Of a stretch of DNA of 64,000 nucleotides, positions 8,755 through 16,979 are shown piece by piece (position 1 is the first letter of the stretch; every line of letters begins with the position of its first letter). Below the pieces are notes generated by a model, which was given only the letters and a program-made list of their open reading frames with translations, did no database searches and was not told the origin of the DNA. This DNA is from Myxococcales bacterium (GTDB lineage Bacteria > Myxococcota_A > Polyangia > Polyangiales > Ga0077539). Location of the stretch: contig JAUSAZ010000012.1 of the NCBI GenBank assembly GCA_030652255.1, positions 285,066-349,065 of the forward strand, written 5' to 3'. The translations under genes and the position numbers were made by a program.

Positions 8755-9752
8755 GCCGCGCGTCGACCGGCGGCGCCCTCGCGATGGCGCTGCTTGCCGC
8801 GGGGCCCGGGGCCTCGGCGCAGACCGCCCCGCCCGTGCAGGTGGTGATCGACGCGTGCGTGCCGGTGGCGCGCGCCGAGGTGCTCCGCCTCGCGCGCATC
8901 GAGCTCGGCCTCGGCACGGGCGGCGTGTTCGTGGGTCCGAGCACCACCGTGGTGATGGTGGGCTGCCTCGGGGACACGCTGAGCATCCTCGTCGACGACC
9001 CGGTGACCGCGAAGCAGACCGAGCGCACGGTCCGCCTCGACGGGGCCGACCCGCGGGCCCGGGCGCGGCTGCTGGCGCTGGCGATCGCCGAGTCGGTCAC
9101 CACGAGCTGGAGCGAGGTCGCGGTCAACCCCCGCCCCGCGCTCGCGCCCGCCCGTCCGCCGCCCCCGGCGCGGGTGCGCGTCGCGGTCGCGCGGGCCGTT
9201 CGGCGGCGGGTACCGTCGCTGCGACCCGAGGCCCGCTGGAGCCCCGGGCTCGGACTCTTCGCGTCGACCCGGAGCCTCACGACCACCGCCGGGCGGGCGT
9301 CGCTCTGGGGCGGCGGCGTGCGGGCCCCCGTCGCGCTGTCCCGCTCGTTCGGGGTGGAGGCCGACGTCGCGGTCGAGGGCGGGTCCCTCGAGGTCTCGCC
9401 GGGCAGGATCTCGGTGTCCATGGCCACCGCGGGCCTGCTGCTCGTGTGGCGGCACCGGTGGGCGGCGTGGGGCCTCCGCGCGGGCGGCGGCGTGCGGGCC
9501 GGGGTGATGGTGCTCGCGGGCGAGCCGCGGAGCGAGGAGCCCAGCAGCGGGGCGTCCTTCGCGGCGCCGTGGGCCGGGCCGGTGCTCACGGTGGGCGCGA
9601 GCGTGCACCTGCCCGACGGGTGGGCGATCGACCTCGGCGGCGAGCTGGGTGGGACGGTGCTCCCGGTGACGGCCTACGCGGGCGAGCAGACCCTGCTCAC
9701 GCTGGAGGGCACCTGGGTCGGGGTGACGCTGGGTTTCGGGCAACGACCGTGA
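8751..9752 (+). CDS. Secreted beta-barrel-like protein of the sigma/FecR unit
   Basis: 333 residues from a GTG that overlaps the previous stop (GTGA). A signal peptide ends near GASAQ. Residues 25-120 form a compact domain (VVIDACVPVARAEVLRLARI ... TVVMVGCLG). A Pro/Arg-rich linker follows, and then alternating-strand sequence with aromatic and Gly residues reaches the C-terminus (LTLEGTWVGVTLGFGQRP), typical of a small outer-membrane beta-barrel. No named family recognised. Position suggests it is either the outer-membrane partner that feeds the FecR protein or a target of the sigma factor. Confidence 0.7.
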   Translation: MSRASTGGALAMALLAAGPGASAQTAPPVQVVIDACVPVARAEVLRLARIELGLGTGGVFVGPSTTVVMVGCLGDTLSILVDDPVTAKQTERTVRLDGADPRARARLLALAIAESVTTSWSEVAVNPRPALAPARPPPPARVRVAVARAVRRRVPSLRPEARWSPGLGLFASTRSLTTTAGRASLWGGGVRAPVALSRSFGVEADVAVEGGSLEVSPGRISVSMATAGLLLVWRHRWAAWGLRAGGGVRAGVMVLAGEPRSEEPSSGASFAAPWAGPVLTVGASVHLPDGWAIDLGGELGGTVLPVTAYAGEQTLLTLEGTWVGVTLGFGQRP

Positions 9753-9781
9753 CGTTGGGCGCAGGCGAAGGGAGGACAGCG

Positions 9782-11623
9782 ATGGCGACGAGCAATCGAC
9801 GAAGGTGGGTGCTGTGGGGTCTCGCGGGGGCGCTCGGCGGGTGCACCGGGAGCGGGCAGGTGTTCGTCCCGGTCGAGGCGGGCCTCGCGGTGGACGCCGG
9901 GGTGGCACCGGGCGTCAACGGGATCACCCTCGGCGCGGCCATCGGCCCGACGCAGACGCCCGAGGTCCCGCCGCCGCCCATCTCCGGCGGCACCCTCCTG
10001 GTCACGCGCGACGGCCTCGTGGCCGTGGCCGCCGACCCCGACCGCGACCGCGTGTGGTTCGTCGACCTGCCAGGCCGGGTTCTGCTCGGGGGCGTGACGC
10101 TGGAGCGCGGCGACGAGCCCGGCCGCCTCGTCGAGGACGACGCTGGCCGGGTGCACGTCGCCCTGCGCCGCGGCGGCGCGGTGGTGACCCTCCACGTCGC
10201 CACCCGGGCCATCGTGGCCCGGCGGCCCGCGTGCGCGGCTCCGCGGGGCGTCGCCTTCGACGGGCGCACGCGGGTCCTCCACGTGGCCTGCGCGGGCGGC
10301 GAGCTGGTCACGCTGCCGGCCGACGGCGGCCCGCCCACCCGCACGCTGCGCCTCGAGCGCGACCTGCGCGACGTGATCGTCGACGGCGACACCCTGCTCG
10401 TGAGCCGCTTCCGCGCCGCCGAGCTCCTGCGCGTGGGCGCCGACGGCTCGGTCACCGAGCGCCTCCGCCCGGCCTCGTCCCCGGAGGGGCGCGACGCCGG
10501 CGCGGGCATCGGCGGCCAGCCCGGCGTGGCGTGGCGCGCGGTCGCCGGCCCCGGCGGCGCGGTGATGCTGCACCAGCGCAGCCAGACCCAACCGGTGCGC
10601 GCAGAGTCCGGCGGCTACGGAGGCAACGGCGACAGCCCGTGCCGCGCGGGCATCGTGCAGAGCGCCGTGTCGGTCCTCGGCCGGCGGCCGACGGTGGTCG
10701 CGCCCGCGCTCTCGCAGGTGGTGCTGGCGGTCGACGTCGCGCTGAGCCCCGACGGCGCCTCGGTGGCCGTCGCCGCGCCCGGGAGCGCGCCCTTCCCGGG
10801 GGTCGGCCAGGTCTTCGAGGGCTCCCTCTCCGCCGCGGCCACGGCGCTTGTCGGCGGCTGCGCGTCGCTCCCGGCGGTGCACGTGAGCGGCCAGGCGGTG
10901 GCGGTGGCCTACTCCCCTGACGGCCTGCTGGTGGTGCAGACCCGCGAGCCCGCGACGCTCCAGGTGCGCGACGGCGACGCGGCCGTGGCGCTCGGCGGCG
11001 AGAGCCGGGAGGACACCGGGCACACGCTCTTCCACAGCAACGCCGGGGCCTTCGTGGCCTGCGCGTCGTGCCACCCGGAGGGCGGCGACGACGGCCGCGT
11101 GTGGTCCTTCCACCAGGTCGGGGCGCGCCGCACCCAGTCCCTCTTCGGCGGCCTCGCGGGCATGGCACCCTTTCACTGGGACGGCGACATGACCACCTTC
11201 CCGCGGCTGGTCGAGGAGGTGTTCGGGCGCCGCATGAACGGCGGCGGGCTCCGCGCCGACCAGGTCGCCGCGCTGGAGCGCTGGTCCGGCGCGCAGTCGG
11301 CGCCACGGGCGGCGCCGCCGGGCGACCCGGCCGCCGTCGACCGCGGCGCGGCCCTCTTCGCGGAAGCTTCGGTGGGCTGCGCGAGCTGCCACGGCGGCGC
11401 GCGCCTCACCAACAACGCCACGGTCGACGTGGGCACCGGCGGGGCCTTCCAGGTGCCGTCGCTCACCGGCGTCGCGTGGCGCACGCCGCTCATGCACGAC
11501 GGCTGCGCGCCCACCCTGCGCGACCGCTTCGGAGCTTGCGGCGGCGGCGACCGCCACGGACACACCTCGCAGCTCGCGCCCGCCCAGATCGACGACCTCG
11601 TGGCGTACCTCGAGACGCTGTGA
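9782..11623 (+). CDS. Di-heme cytochrome c lipoprotein with beta-propeller domain
   Basis: 613 residues. The N-terminus has a lipoprotein signal (VLWGLAGALGGC, lipobox LGGC). Residues ~70-400 contain repeated WD/YncE-like strands (GRVHVALRRGGAVVTLHVA; VAVAYSPDGLLVVQTREP) consistent with a beta-propeller. Two c-type heme motifs CASCH follow, one in CASCHPEGGDDGR (about residue 424) and one in CASCHGGARL (about residue 537), with a MAPFHWDGD segment between them as seen in MauG-like di-heme proteins. The protein is probably an outer-membrane or periplasmic redox enzyme or electron carrier. It lies 29 bp after the barrel-like gene, on the same strand, so it may be a member of the sigma/FecR operon. 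Confidence 0.85.
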   Translation: MATSNRRRWVLWGLAGALGGCTGSGQVFVPVEAGLAVDAGVAPGVNGITLGAAIGPTQTPEVPPPPISGGTLLVTRDGLVAVAADPDRDRVWFVDLPGRVLLGGVTLERGDEPGRLVEDDAGRVHVALRRGGAVVTLHVATRAIVARRPACAAPRGVAFDGRTRVLHVACAGGELVTLPADGGPPTRTLRLERDLRDVIVDGDTLLVSRFRAAELLRVGADGSVTERLRPASSPEGRDAGAGIGGQPGVAWRAVAGPGGAVMLHQRSQTQPVRAESGGYGGNGDSPCRAGIVQSAVSVLGRRPTVVAPALSQVVLAVDVALSPDGASVAVAAPGSAPFPGVGQVFEGSLSAAATALVGGCASLPAVHVSGQAVAVAYSPDGLLVVQTREPATLQVRDGDAAVALGGESREDTGHTLFHSNAGAFVACASCHPEGGDDGRVWSFHQVGARRTQSLFGGLAGMAPFHWDGDMTTFPRLVEEVFGRRMNGGGLRADQVAALERWSGAQSAPRAAPPGDPAAVDRGAALFAEASVGCASCHGGARLTNNATVDVGTGGAFQVPSLTGVAWRTPLMHDGCAPTLRDRFGACGGGDRHGHTSQLAPAQIDDLVAYLETL

Positions 11624-11679
11624 CGCCCCGCGCCCCAGGCGTCGGGCGCCCGCGCGCCATCGCTGGTATGCCTTCGGGC

Positions 11680-12315
11680 ATGACCCCTGACTTCTGGGAG
11701 AGCCGCTGGCGCGCTGGGCAGATCGGGTTCCACGAGGGGGCGCCCAACGCCTTCCTCCAATCGCACGCCGCGGTGCTCGGGGCCGCGCGCCAGGTGCTCG
11801 TCCCCCTCTGCGGCAAGACCGAAGACCTCGCCTTCCTCGCCGCCCGCGGCCACACCGCGGTGGGCGTCGAGCTGGTGGAGGACGCTGCCCGCGCCTTCTT
11901 CTCCGAGCACGCGCTGACCCCCGCCGTCTCCGCGCGCGGCGGGTTCACCGCGTACGCCCACGGCGGCATCACGATCCTCGTCGGCGACTTCTTCGCCACG
12001 ACGCTCGACCTCCTCGGGCCCGTCGACGCCCTCTACGACCGCGCGGCCCTCATCGCGCTCCCCGAGGCGCTGCGCGCCCGCTACGTCGCCCACCTGCGCG
12101 CGCTGCTGCCCCGCGGGGCCGGCGGGCTCGTGGTCTCGGTCGAGTACCCGCAGGAGGCCATGGCGGGGCCGCCGTTCTCGGTGCCGGAGGCGGAGGTGCG
12201 CGGGCACTACGCGGGGCTCCCCATCGAGCGCATCGATCGGCGCCCCGCGGAGGGTGGCCGGCTCGCGGCCCTCGGCCCCGCCGCGGCGGAGATCGCCTAC
12301 CGCGTGCAGTTCTGA
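11680..12315 (+). CDS. Thiopurine S-methyltransferase-like SAM methyltransferase
   Basis: 211 residues. The TPMT-family start MTPDFWESRW, then GFHEGAPNAFL, and the SAM-binding VLVPLCGKTEDLAFLAARGHTAVGVE motif with its acidic loop end are all present, together with the family motif LYDRAALIALP. TPMT-type enzymes methylate thiols, selenium or tellurium compounds. The ATG at 11680 aligns with family N-termini; another in-frame ATG at 11668 would add four residues. It follows the cytochrome gene by 56 bp but is a stand-alone function. Confidence 0.85.
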   Translation: MTPDFWESRWRAGQIGFHEGAPNAFLQSHAAVLGAARQVLVPLCGKTEDLAFLAARGHTAVGVELVEDAARAFFSEHALTPAVSARGGFTAYAHGGITILVGDFFATTLDLLGPVDALYDRAALIALPEALRARYVAHLRALLPRGAGGLVVSVEYPQEAMAGPPFSVPEAEVRGHYAGLPIERIDRRPAEGGRLAALGPAAAEIAYRVQF

Positions 12316-12382
12316 CCGAGCGGGCGGTAGGGCGCCGGCGCTTGCGAACCCACGGACGGTCGCTCCATCCTCCACGGAGTCG

Positions 12383-12970
12383 ATGAACGTCGCCCCATCA
12401 CCCGCACGTCCCACCGCGAAGGGTCGCGCCACCGTCCGCAGGGTGGCGATCGTCGGGCTCGCGACGCTGCTCGTCACAGGCACCGCCTACGCGGCGTGGC
12501 CGGGCTTCGCGCTCGTTCCGCACCACATTCGCTCGCGCCCTGCGGCGACGCTGTCTGCCGCGCTGTCGAGGGAGGCCGCCGCGGAGCTCGACGGCGCCGC
12601 GACGCCCGAGGCGGCCATCGAGGCGGCGGTGCGCGTCACGGGGCGACACCTGCACTTCGGGCTCGGCCACCGTCGCAGCGGGTCGTTCGACGTCGCGGAG
12701 CGCGAGGCGCACTGCGTGGAGTACGCGCACCTCACGGGCGCCCTCGTCGCGCGCTGGTCTCGGACGCACGGAGGCGCGCTGCGGGTGGAGGTCGTGCGCA
12801 GCCAGGCGAGGCTCTTCGGGGCCCGCGTCCCGATGCGGGGCTGGGCCGACCATGACTGGGTGCTCGTGGAGGGCGGAGGTCGGCGCTGGTACGTCGATCC
12901 CACCTTCGCGGACATGGGCCTCGGCTGGGATCTCCGCCGCAACGTCGAGGGCCTCGACGCCCGACGCTGA
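12383..12970 (+). CDS. Membrane-anchored transglutaminase-like protein
   Basis: 195 residues. A transmembrane/signal segment covers about residues 19-38 (VAIVGLATLLVTGTAYAAW). The C-terminal part carries a possible Cys-His-Asp triad in the order and spacing of transglutaminase-like folds: Cys111 (EAHCVEYAHL), His157 (WADHDWVLVE) and Asp172 (WYVDPTFADM). Such domains act as peptidases, amidases or crosslinkers. The ATG has a GGAG sequence just upstream. It stands between TPMT and a convergent cysteine-rich lipoprotein. The fold is inferred from motif order only, so function is open. Confidence 0.65.
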   Translation: MNVAPSPARPTAKGRATVRRVAIVGLATLLVTGTAYAAWPGFALVPHHIRSRPAATLSAALSREAAAELDGAATPEAAIEAAVRVTGRHLHFGLGHRRSGSFDVAEREAHCVEYAHLTGALVARWSRTHGGALRVEVVRSQARLFGARVPMRGWADHDWVLVEGGGRRWYVDPTFADMGLGWDLRRNVEGLDARR

Positions 12971-13019
12971 TGCCTCGCCCCCCTCCGATCCCTTCGACGA
13001 TCCACCGGGGGGCGCGAGG

Positions 13020-14081
13020 TCAGTCGAGGCAGCCCGGGTACGGGCTCCCGAGGCCCGCGATGGGCATCACCGTGCCGCAGCGGGCGCGGCCCACGGCGGT
13101 GCAGTCGATGCGGGCGCGGGTGCCGTTCAAGCACACCGAGACGACGTTGCCCTCGCAGGTGGCGGTCGTGGGGCCGTTGGCGGACACCGGCGTGCACTCC
13201 GTCGCGGTGGGCACGCAGCGGGCGATGCCGCGGGCGTCGGGCATGCAACGGGCGCCGATGGCCGCGCAGTCGGTGCGCAGCTCGAGGAGCGGGCGCGACC
13301 CGTCGGGGGCGGTGCCGCGGGCGCAGAGCACTGCGGTGTCGCCCTCGCAGCGGGCCCCCTCGGCGGCGCAGCTGGGGTTCGGGGGCGCGCAGACGGCGTT
13401 GTCCGAGCCGGCCTGGCAGACGGTGCCTCCAGGGCAGGGCTCGCGCAGCTCTCCGTTGCCGCCGCCGACGCGGGGACGGCACCAGACGCGGGTGTTTCCG
13501 TCGCAGCGCGCGCTGCTGGAGGTCTGGTCGGGGGCGCAGGCGGGGGCGGAGGCGGGCACGGCGCAGACGCCGGCCTGGCAGGTCTGGCCGACCGCGGCGC
13601 AGTCGATGACGCGGGGGAGGTGGTTGCCGCCCGGGGTCGAGCAGCGCACGGCGACGTGGCCCACGCACGAGGCCGTGGCCGAGCCCGAGCAGGGGGTGTC
13701 GAAGTCGGCGCAGCGCACGAAGGCGTCGCAGGTGGTCTGGGTGGCGGCGCAGGCGCGCATGCGGGCGTAGCGGGCGCGCTGCTCGATGGAGTCCATCTCG
13801 ACGTTGTTGGAGCGGTGCTGGAGCACCGTGGAGAGGCAGAAGAGGTCGGCGACGGTGCGGTAGCGAGCCGTGGTGTAGCCGCAGGCGTGCACCATGAGGC
13901 ACATCCGGATGTCGGCCGCGAGCGACGAGGGCGAGAGCGCGGCGGCGTCGGCAGGCGCGGCAGCGGCGTCGGCGGGCGCGGCGGCGGCGTCGGCGGGCGC
14001 GGCGGGGGAGTCGCTACAGCCGAGGGCGCCTGCGAGGGCGAGAAGGACCATCGGGCGGAGCCATGGGGTCGATGAAGACAT
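13020..14081 (-). CDS. Cysteine-rich lipoprotein with repeated Cys modules
   Basis: 353 residues. Start 14081 is fixed by a strong ribosome binding site (AAGGAG) 7 bp upstream. The lipobox is LGC (MVLLALAGALGC), followed by an Ala/Asp/Pro minisatellite linker (residues ~22-42). The rest holds about four modules of the type C..G.. A.C.G..... C ...  DC...G..C, with more than 25 cysteines, probably all disulfide bonded. One of nine lipoproteins in the window with lipobox, low-complexity linker and Cys-rich module. Function unknown; extracellular binding or adhesion is a reasonable guess. Confidence 0.8.
   Translation of the reverse strand: MSSSTPWLRPMVLLALAGALGCSDSPAAPADAAAAPADAAAAPADAAALSPSSLAADIRMCLMVHACGYTTARYRTVADLFCLSTVLQHRSNNVEMDSIEQRARYARMRACAATQTTCDAFVRCADFDTPCSGSATASCVGHVAVRCSTPGGNHLPRVIDCAAVGQTCQAGVCAVPASAPACAPDQTSSSARCDGNTRVWCRPRVGGGNGELREPCPGGTVCQAGSDNAVCAPPNPSCAAEGARCEGDTAVLCARGTAPDGSRPLLELRTDCAAIGARCMPDARGIARCVPTATECTPVSANGPTTATCEGNVVSVCLNGTRARIDCTAVGRARCGTVMPIAGLGSPYPGCLD
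13938..14001. repeat. 18-bp tandem repeat encoding an Ala/Asp/Pro linker
   Basis: About three and a half copies of an 18-bp unit (plus strand GCGGCGTCGGCGGGCGCG) within the linker of the cysteine-rich lipoprotein, encoding repeated APADAA. Copies differ by single A/G changes. Such minisatellites lengthen or shorten linkers by slippage. Confidence 0.75.
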
Positions 14082-14088
14082 GGGAGAT

Positions 14089-14094
14089 CTCCTT
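14089..14094 (-). promoter_or_regulatory. Ribosome binding site deciding the start at 14081
   Basis: On the minus strand the sequence AAGGAG sits 7 bp upstream of the ATG at 14081. It is one of the strongest Shine-Dalgarno matches in the window and rules out the in-frame start 96 bp further upstream. Confidence 0.75.
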
Positions 14095-14204
14095 TTGGGG
14101 GATGGAGCGCCCACGGTAGACAGGGAGGTCGCGGCGGCGGAATCGCATGAACATGTGAGGGTTCGTGTCCGACGCATCGCCGGGACAGGGGCCCTGTCAC
14201 CCCG

Positions 14205-14531
14205 TCACGGGCGCTCCCCGGCGGGGATGCAGTCGCCGTGTACGGGCGCCCCGCCGTCGTCGCGGAAGGCCTCGCCGTCGTCGATGGGCTCGGAGCACTC
14301 GCGGCAGCGGGCGTGACCGCGGGCGGAGCGGTCGCGGGTGTACGGCCCGCGGGTGCGGCGGCGCGGCGCGTCGGGCTCGGCGCGGCGCGCGTGGGGCGAC
14401 GGGTCGTCGACGCGCAGGCCGTGCTCGCGGATGAGGCGACAGGCCATGGCGGCCGCGGTGCGGCTCTCGTGTTCGTTGGGGGAGCCGGCGAGGGCGATGA
14501 GCTTGCGGACCCGGTCGACGATCGGACTCAT
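14205..14531 (-). CDS. DUF2786 domain protein
   Basis: 108 residues. The N-terminal 40 residues match DUF2786 (RVRKLIALAGSPNEHESRTA ... CRLIREHGL), a small helical domain of unknown function found in phage and bacterial proteins. A Cys..Cys..(His)..Cys set near the C-terminus (CRECSEPIDDGEAF ... VHGDC) looks like a small zinc finger. ATG 14531 begins directly at the domain. It reads in the same direction as the FG-GAP lipoprotein, whose stop lies 41 bp upstream. Confidence 0.8.
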   Translation of the reverse strand: MSPIVDRVRKLIALAGSPNEHESRTAAAMACRLIREHGLRVDDPSPHARRAEPDAPRRRTRGPYTRDRSARGHARCRECSEPIDDGEAFRDDGGAPVHGDCIPAGERP

Positions 14532-14572
14532 TCTCTGGGTCGCTCACTAACACGCAGGGCCCGAGGGGGGCG

Positions 14573-16969
14573 CTACTTGCCGAGGCGGACGCGCGACGAC
14601 GGCGGCCACGGCGCCCGCTGCGAGAGCGCGCTCCCGAAGCCCGGCCGACCGCCGTCGGGGGTGGTCGCGAACACGCCGAAGGACCCCGGCCGCGGATCGG
14701 CCGCGCCGCGGAAGTAGTACACGAGCCCGGCCCCGCAGTTGGGCGTCGTGGGCGCGCAGGGCGCACCGACGAGGAAGTCCATGTACCCGTCGCCGTTGCT
14801 GTCGCCGATGCCCGAGACCGCCGCGCCGAAGCGCCCACCGATGCCCGGCGCCATCGCGCTGGGGTCGAGCGGGATGGTCGGCGCCTGGAGGGTCGGGTAG
14901 TTGAGGCTGCTGAGAAGGTACGCCGTGCCCGACGAGATCGGCGGGCCGGGCGCGCCCACCACCACGTCGCTGTAGCCGTCCCGGTCGACGTCCCCGACCC
15001 CCGCGACCGCGAAGCCGAACTGGCCGAGGTTGGCGCCCATCGAGTGCGTGATCGAGGTGCTCGTCACCAGGCTCGACGCGCTCCCGAGGTACACGAAGGT
15101 CGAGCCCCGGTTGGCGTTGTCGGGCGCGCCGATGATGACGTCGGAGTATCCGTCGGCGTTGACGTCCCCCGCGCACGCGAGGCTCCACCCGAAGCGCCCG
15201 GCGCCCGACACGGTCGCGGCGGGCGCGGCGAGGATGCCCCCCGCGCTCCCGAGGTAGAGATAGAAGCGCCCCGCGTTGCCCCCGAAGGCGGGCGCTCCCA
15301 CGAGCACGTCGGCGAAGCCGTCGCCGTTGACGTCACCCGCGCCCGACACCGCGCGGCCGTAGTCCTCGCCGGCCAGGCCGGTGAGCACCGCCGACGGCGC
15401 GTTGCGGACGCCCGTCGCGCTCCCCGGGAAGAGGTACGCCTCGTTGGCCGCTCCAACGATGACGTCCGCGTAGCCGTCGCCGTTGACGTCGCCCGCGCTG
15501 CTCACCGACCGCCCGAACTCCGCCGCGCGGATTCCGCCGCTGAGCACGGCGAGCGGGGGCGCCATGTCGTCCGCGGCCGCGCCGCGGTAGACGTACACGT
15601 GCCCGTAGGTGCCGTCCGAGCCGGCGATGAGCAGCTCGGGGAGACCGTCGCCGTTGGTGTCGCCCGCCGTGGCGACCGCGGCGCCATACTGGCTCGTCGA
15701 GGTGCCGAGGGTGTTGGGCCCTCCGGCCTGGTAGGTGACCGAGGCGCCCGCGAAGCCCGCGACGTTGCCGAAATACAGCCGCACCCGCCCGCTGGACACC
15801 GGCACCGTGGCGTAGTCCGTGGTGGCGGTGGGAGAGGCCGCGGCGAAGTCCCCGAAGCCGTCGCGGTTGAAGTCGGAGAGGGTGCCGAAGCTGCGGTCGA
15901 CGGGCGTGTTGCGCGCCCCGACGGTGAACTGCCAGATCGGCGAGGGCTGCGCCCCGGTGTTGCCCGCCGAGACGGAGACCCCCTGGAGGTACCAGTACCA
16001 GCGACCCGGAGAGAGGGAGGTGAGGCGGGCGCTGCTCCCGCTGACGATCGGGATCACGATCTCCCGGGCGAACGCGAGGTTGTCGGCCGCGTGAAGCACC
16101 GCGCCGGTGGCCCCGGGGCCGTTGACCCACCGCAGCGTCGGCGCCTGGGTCGTCACGGTCGAGGTCGAGAGCGGCGAGAGCGCGCGCGGCGTCGGGATCG
16201 CGACGCAGGTCCCGCCGGCGCACCCGCGGCCCCCGCCGCAGACGGTGCCACAGGCGCCGCAGTGGTTCGGGTTCAAGGAGAGCGAGGTCTCGCAGCCGTT
16301 GGCGATCATCAGGTCGCAGTCGGCGAAGCCGGTGTTGCAGAGGTTCTGGCACGCGCCGCCGGAGCACCGCGGCGCGCTGTGGCCGCGGGTGGGGCACACG
16401 ACCCCGCACGCGCCACAATTGGTGAGGCTCTCGCCGACGGGCGTCTCGCAGCCGTTGGCGGGCGATGTGTCGCAGTCGGCGAAGCCCGTCGCGCAGGCAC
16501 CCACGACGCAGGTCGTCCCGGCGTAGCAGAGGCTGGAGGCGACGTTCGGGAGCACGCATGCGTTGCCGCAGCGGCCGCAGTGGTTCGGGTTCGACAGGGG
16601 ATCGGCCACGCAGGTGCCCGAGCAGTTGAGCGCGCCGACGCCGCAGTCGCTTGCGTCGACCCGGGGCACGTCGGTGACGTCCGGCACAGCGGGCACGTCG
16701 GTGACATCGATCCGAGGCACGTCGGCGACGTCCAGCGCGGCGGGCACGTCGGCGACGTCCAGCGCGACGGGCGCGTCGACGCCCGCGTCGGTGGCCGCGA
16801 TGTCGGTCGCGGTCGACTCCGAGGTCACGTCGACGGCGCCTCCTGCGTCGACGGCCACGTCGAGCGCGGAGTCACCCTGGGCCGCATCCAGGACGCCCTG
16901 GTTGAGGCTCGAACAGGCCACGACGGAGAGCGTGACGCCGAGCAGTACGAACGATCGGACAGCGCGCAT
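14573..16969 (-). CDS. Lipoprotein with Cys-rich modules and seven FG-GAP repeats
   Basis: 798 residues. Start 16969 (MRAVRSFVLLGVTLSVVAC) has GGAG 8 bp upstream; the ORF also allows 16993 but that adds residues before the signal peptide. After the lipobox VVAC there is a DV/DVP-rich linker (residues ~22-95), then Cys-rich modules with the repeated phrase NHCG.CG..C (about 100-265), a beta sandwich, and then seven FG-GAP/integrin-alpha-like calcium motifs, each of the type DVNGDGYADVIVGA (from about residue 360 to 740). Seven repeats predict a complete 7-bladed propeller, as in integrin alpha subunits. Likely a surface-exposed adhesin-like protein. It lies 10 bp after the TPR/two-TM gene in an apparent operon with a Ser/Thr kinase. 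Confidence 0.88.
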   Translation of the reverse strand: MRAVRSFVLLGVTLSVVACSSLNQGVLDAAQGDSALDVAVDAGGAVDVTSESTATDIAATDAGVDAPVALDVADVPAALDVADVPRIDVTDVPAVPDVTDVPRVDASDCGVGALNCSGTCVADPLSNPNHCGRCGNACVLPNVASSLCYAGTTCVVGACATGFADCDTSPANGCETPVGESLTNCGACGVVCPTRGHSAPRCSGGACQNLCNTGFADCDLMIANGCETSLSLNPNHCGACGTVCGGGRGCAGGTCVAIPTPRALSPLSTSTVTTQAPTLRWVNGPGATGAVLHAADNLAFAREIVIPIVSGSSARLTSLSPGRWYWYLQGVSVSAGNTGAQPSPIWQFTVGARNTPVDRSFGTLSDFNRDGFGDFAAASPTATTDYATVPVSSGRVRLYFGNVAGFAGASVTYQAGGPNTLGTSTSQYGAAVATAGDTNGDGLPELLIAGSDGTYGHVYVYRGAAADDMAPPLAVLSGGIRAAEFGRSVSSAGDVNGDGYADVIVGAANEAYLFPGSATGVRNAPSAVLTGLAGEDYGRAVSGAGDVNGDGFADVLVGAPAFGGNAGRFYLYLGSAGGILAAPAATVSGAGRFGWSLACAGDVNADGYSDVIIGAPDNANRGSTFVYLGSASSLVTSTSITHSMGANLGQFGFAVAGVGDVDRDGYSDVVVGAPGPPISSGTAYLLSSLNYPTLQAPTIPLDPSAMAPGIGGRFGAAVSGIGDSNGDGYMDFLVGAPCAPTTPNCGAGLVYYFRGAADPRPGSFGVFATTPDGGRPGFGSALSQRAPWPPSSRVRLGK

Positions 16970-16979
16970 CGAAGTCTCC

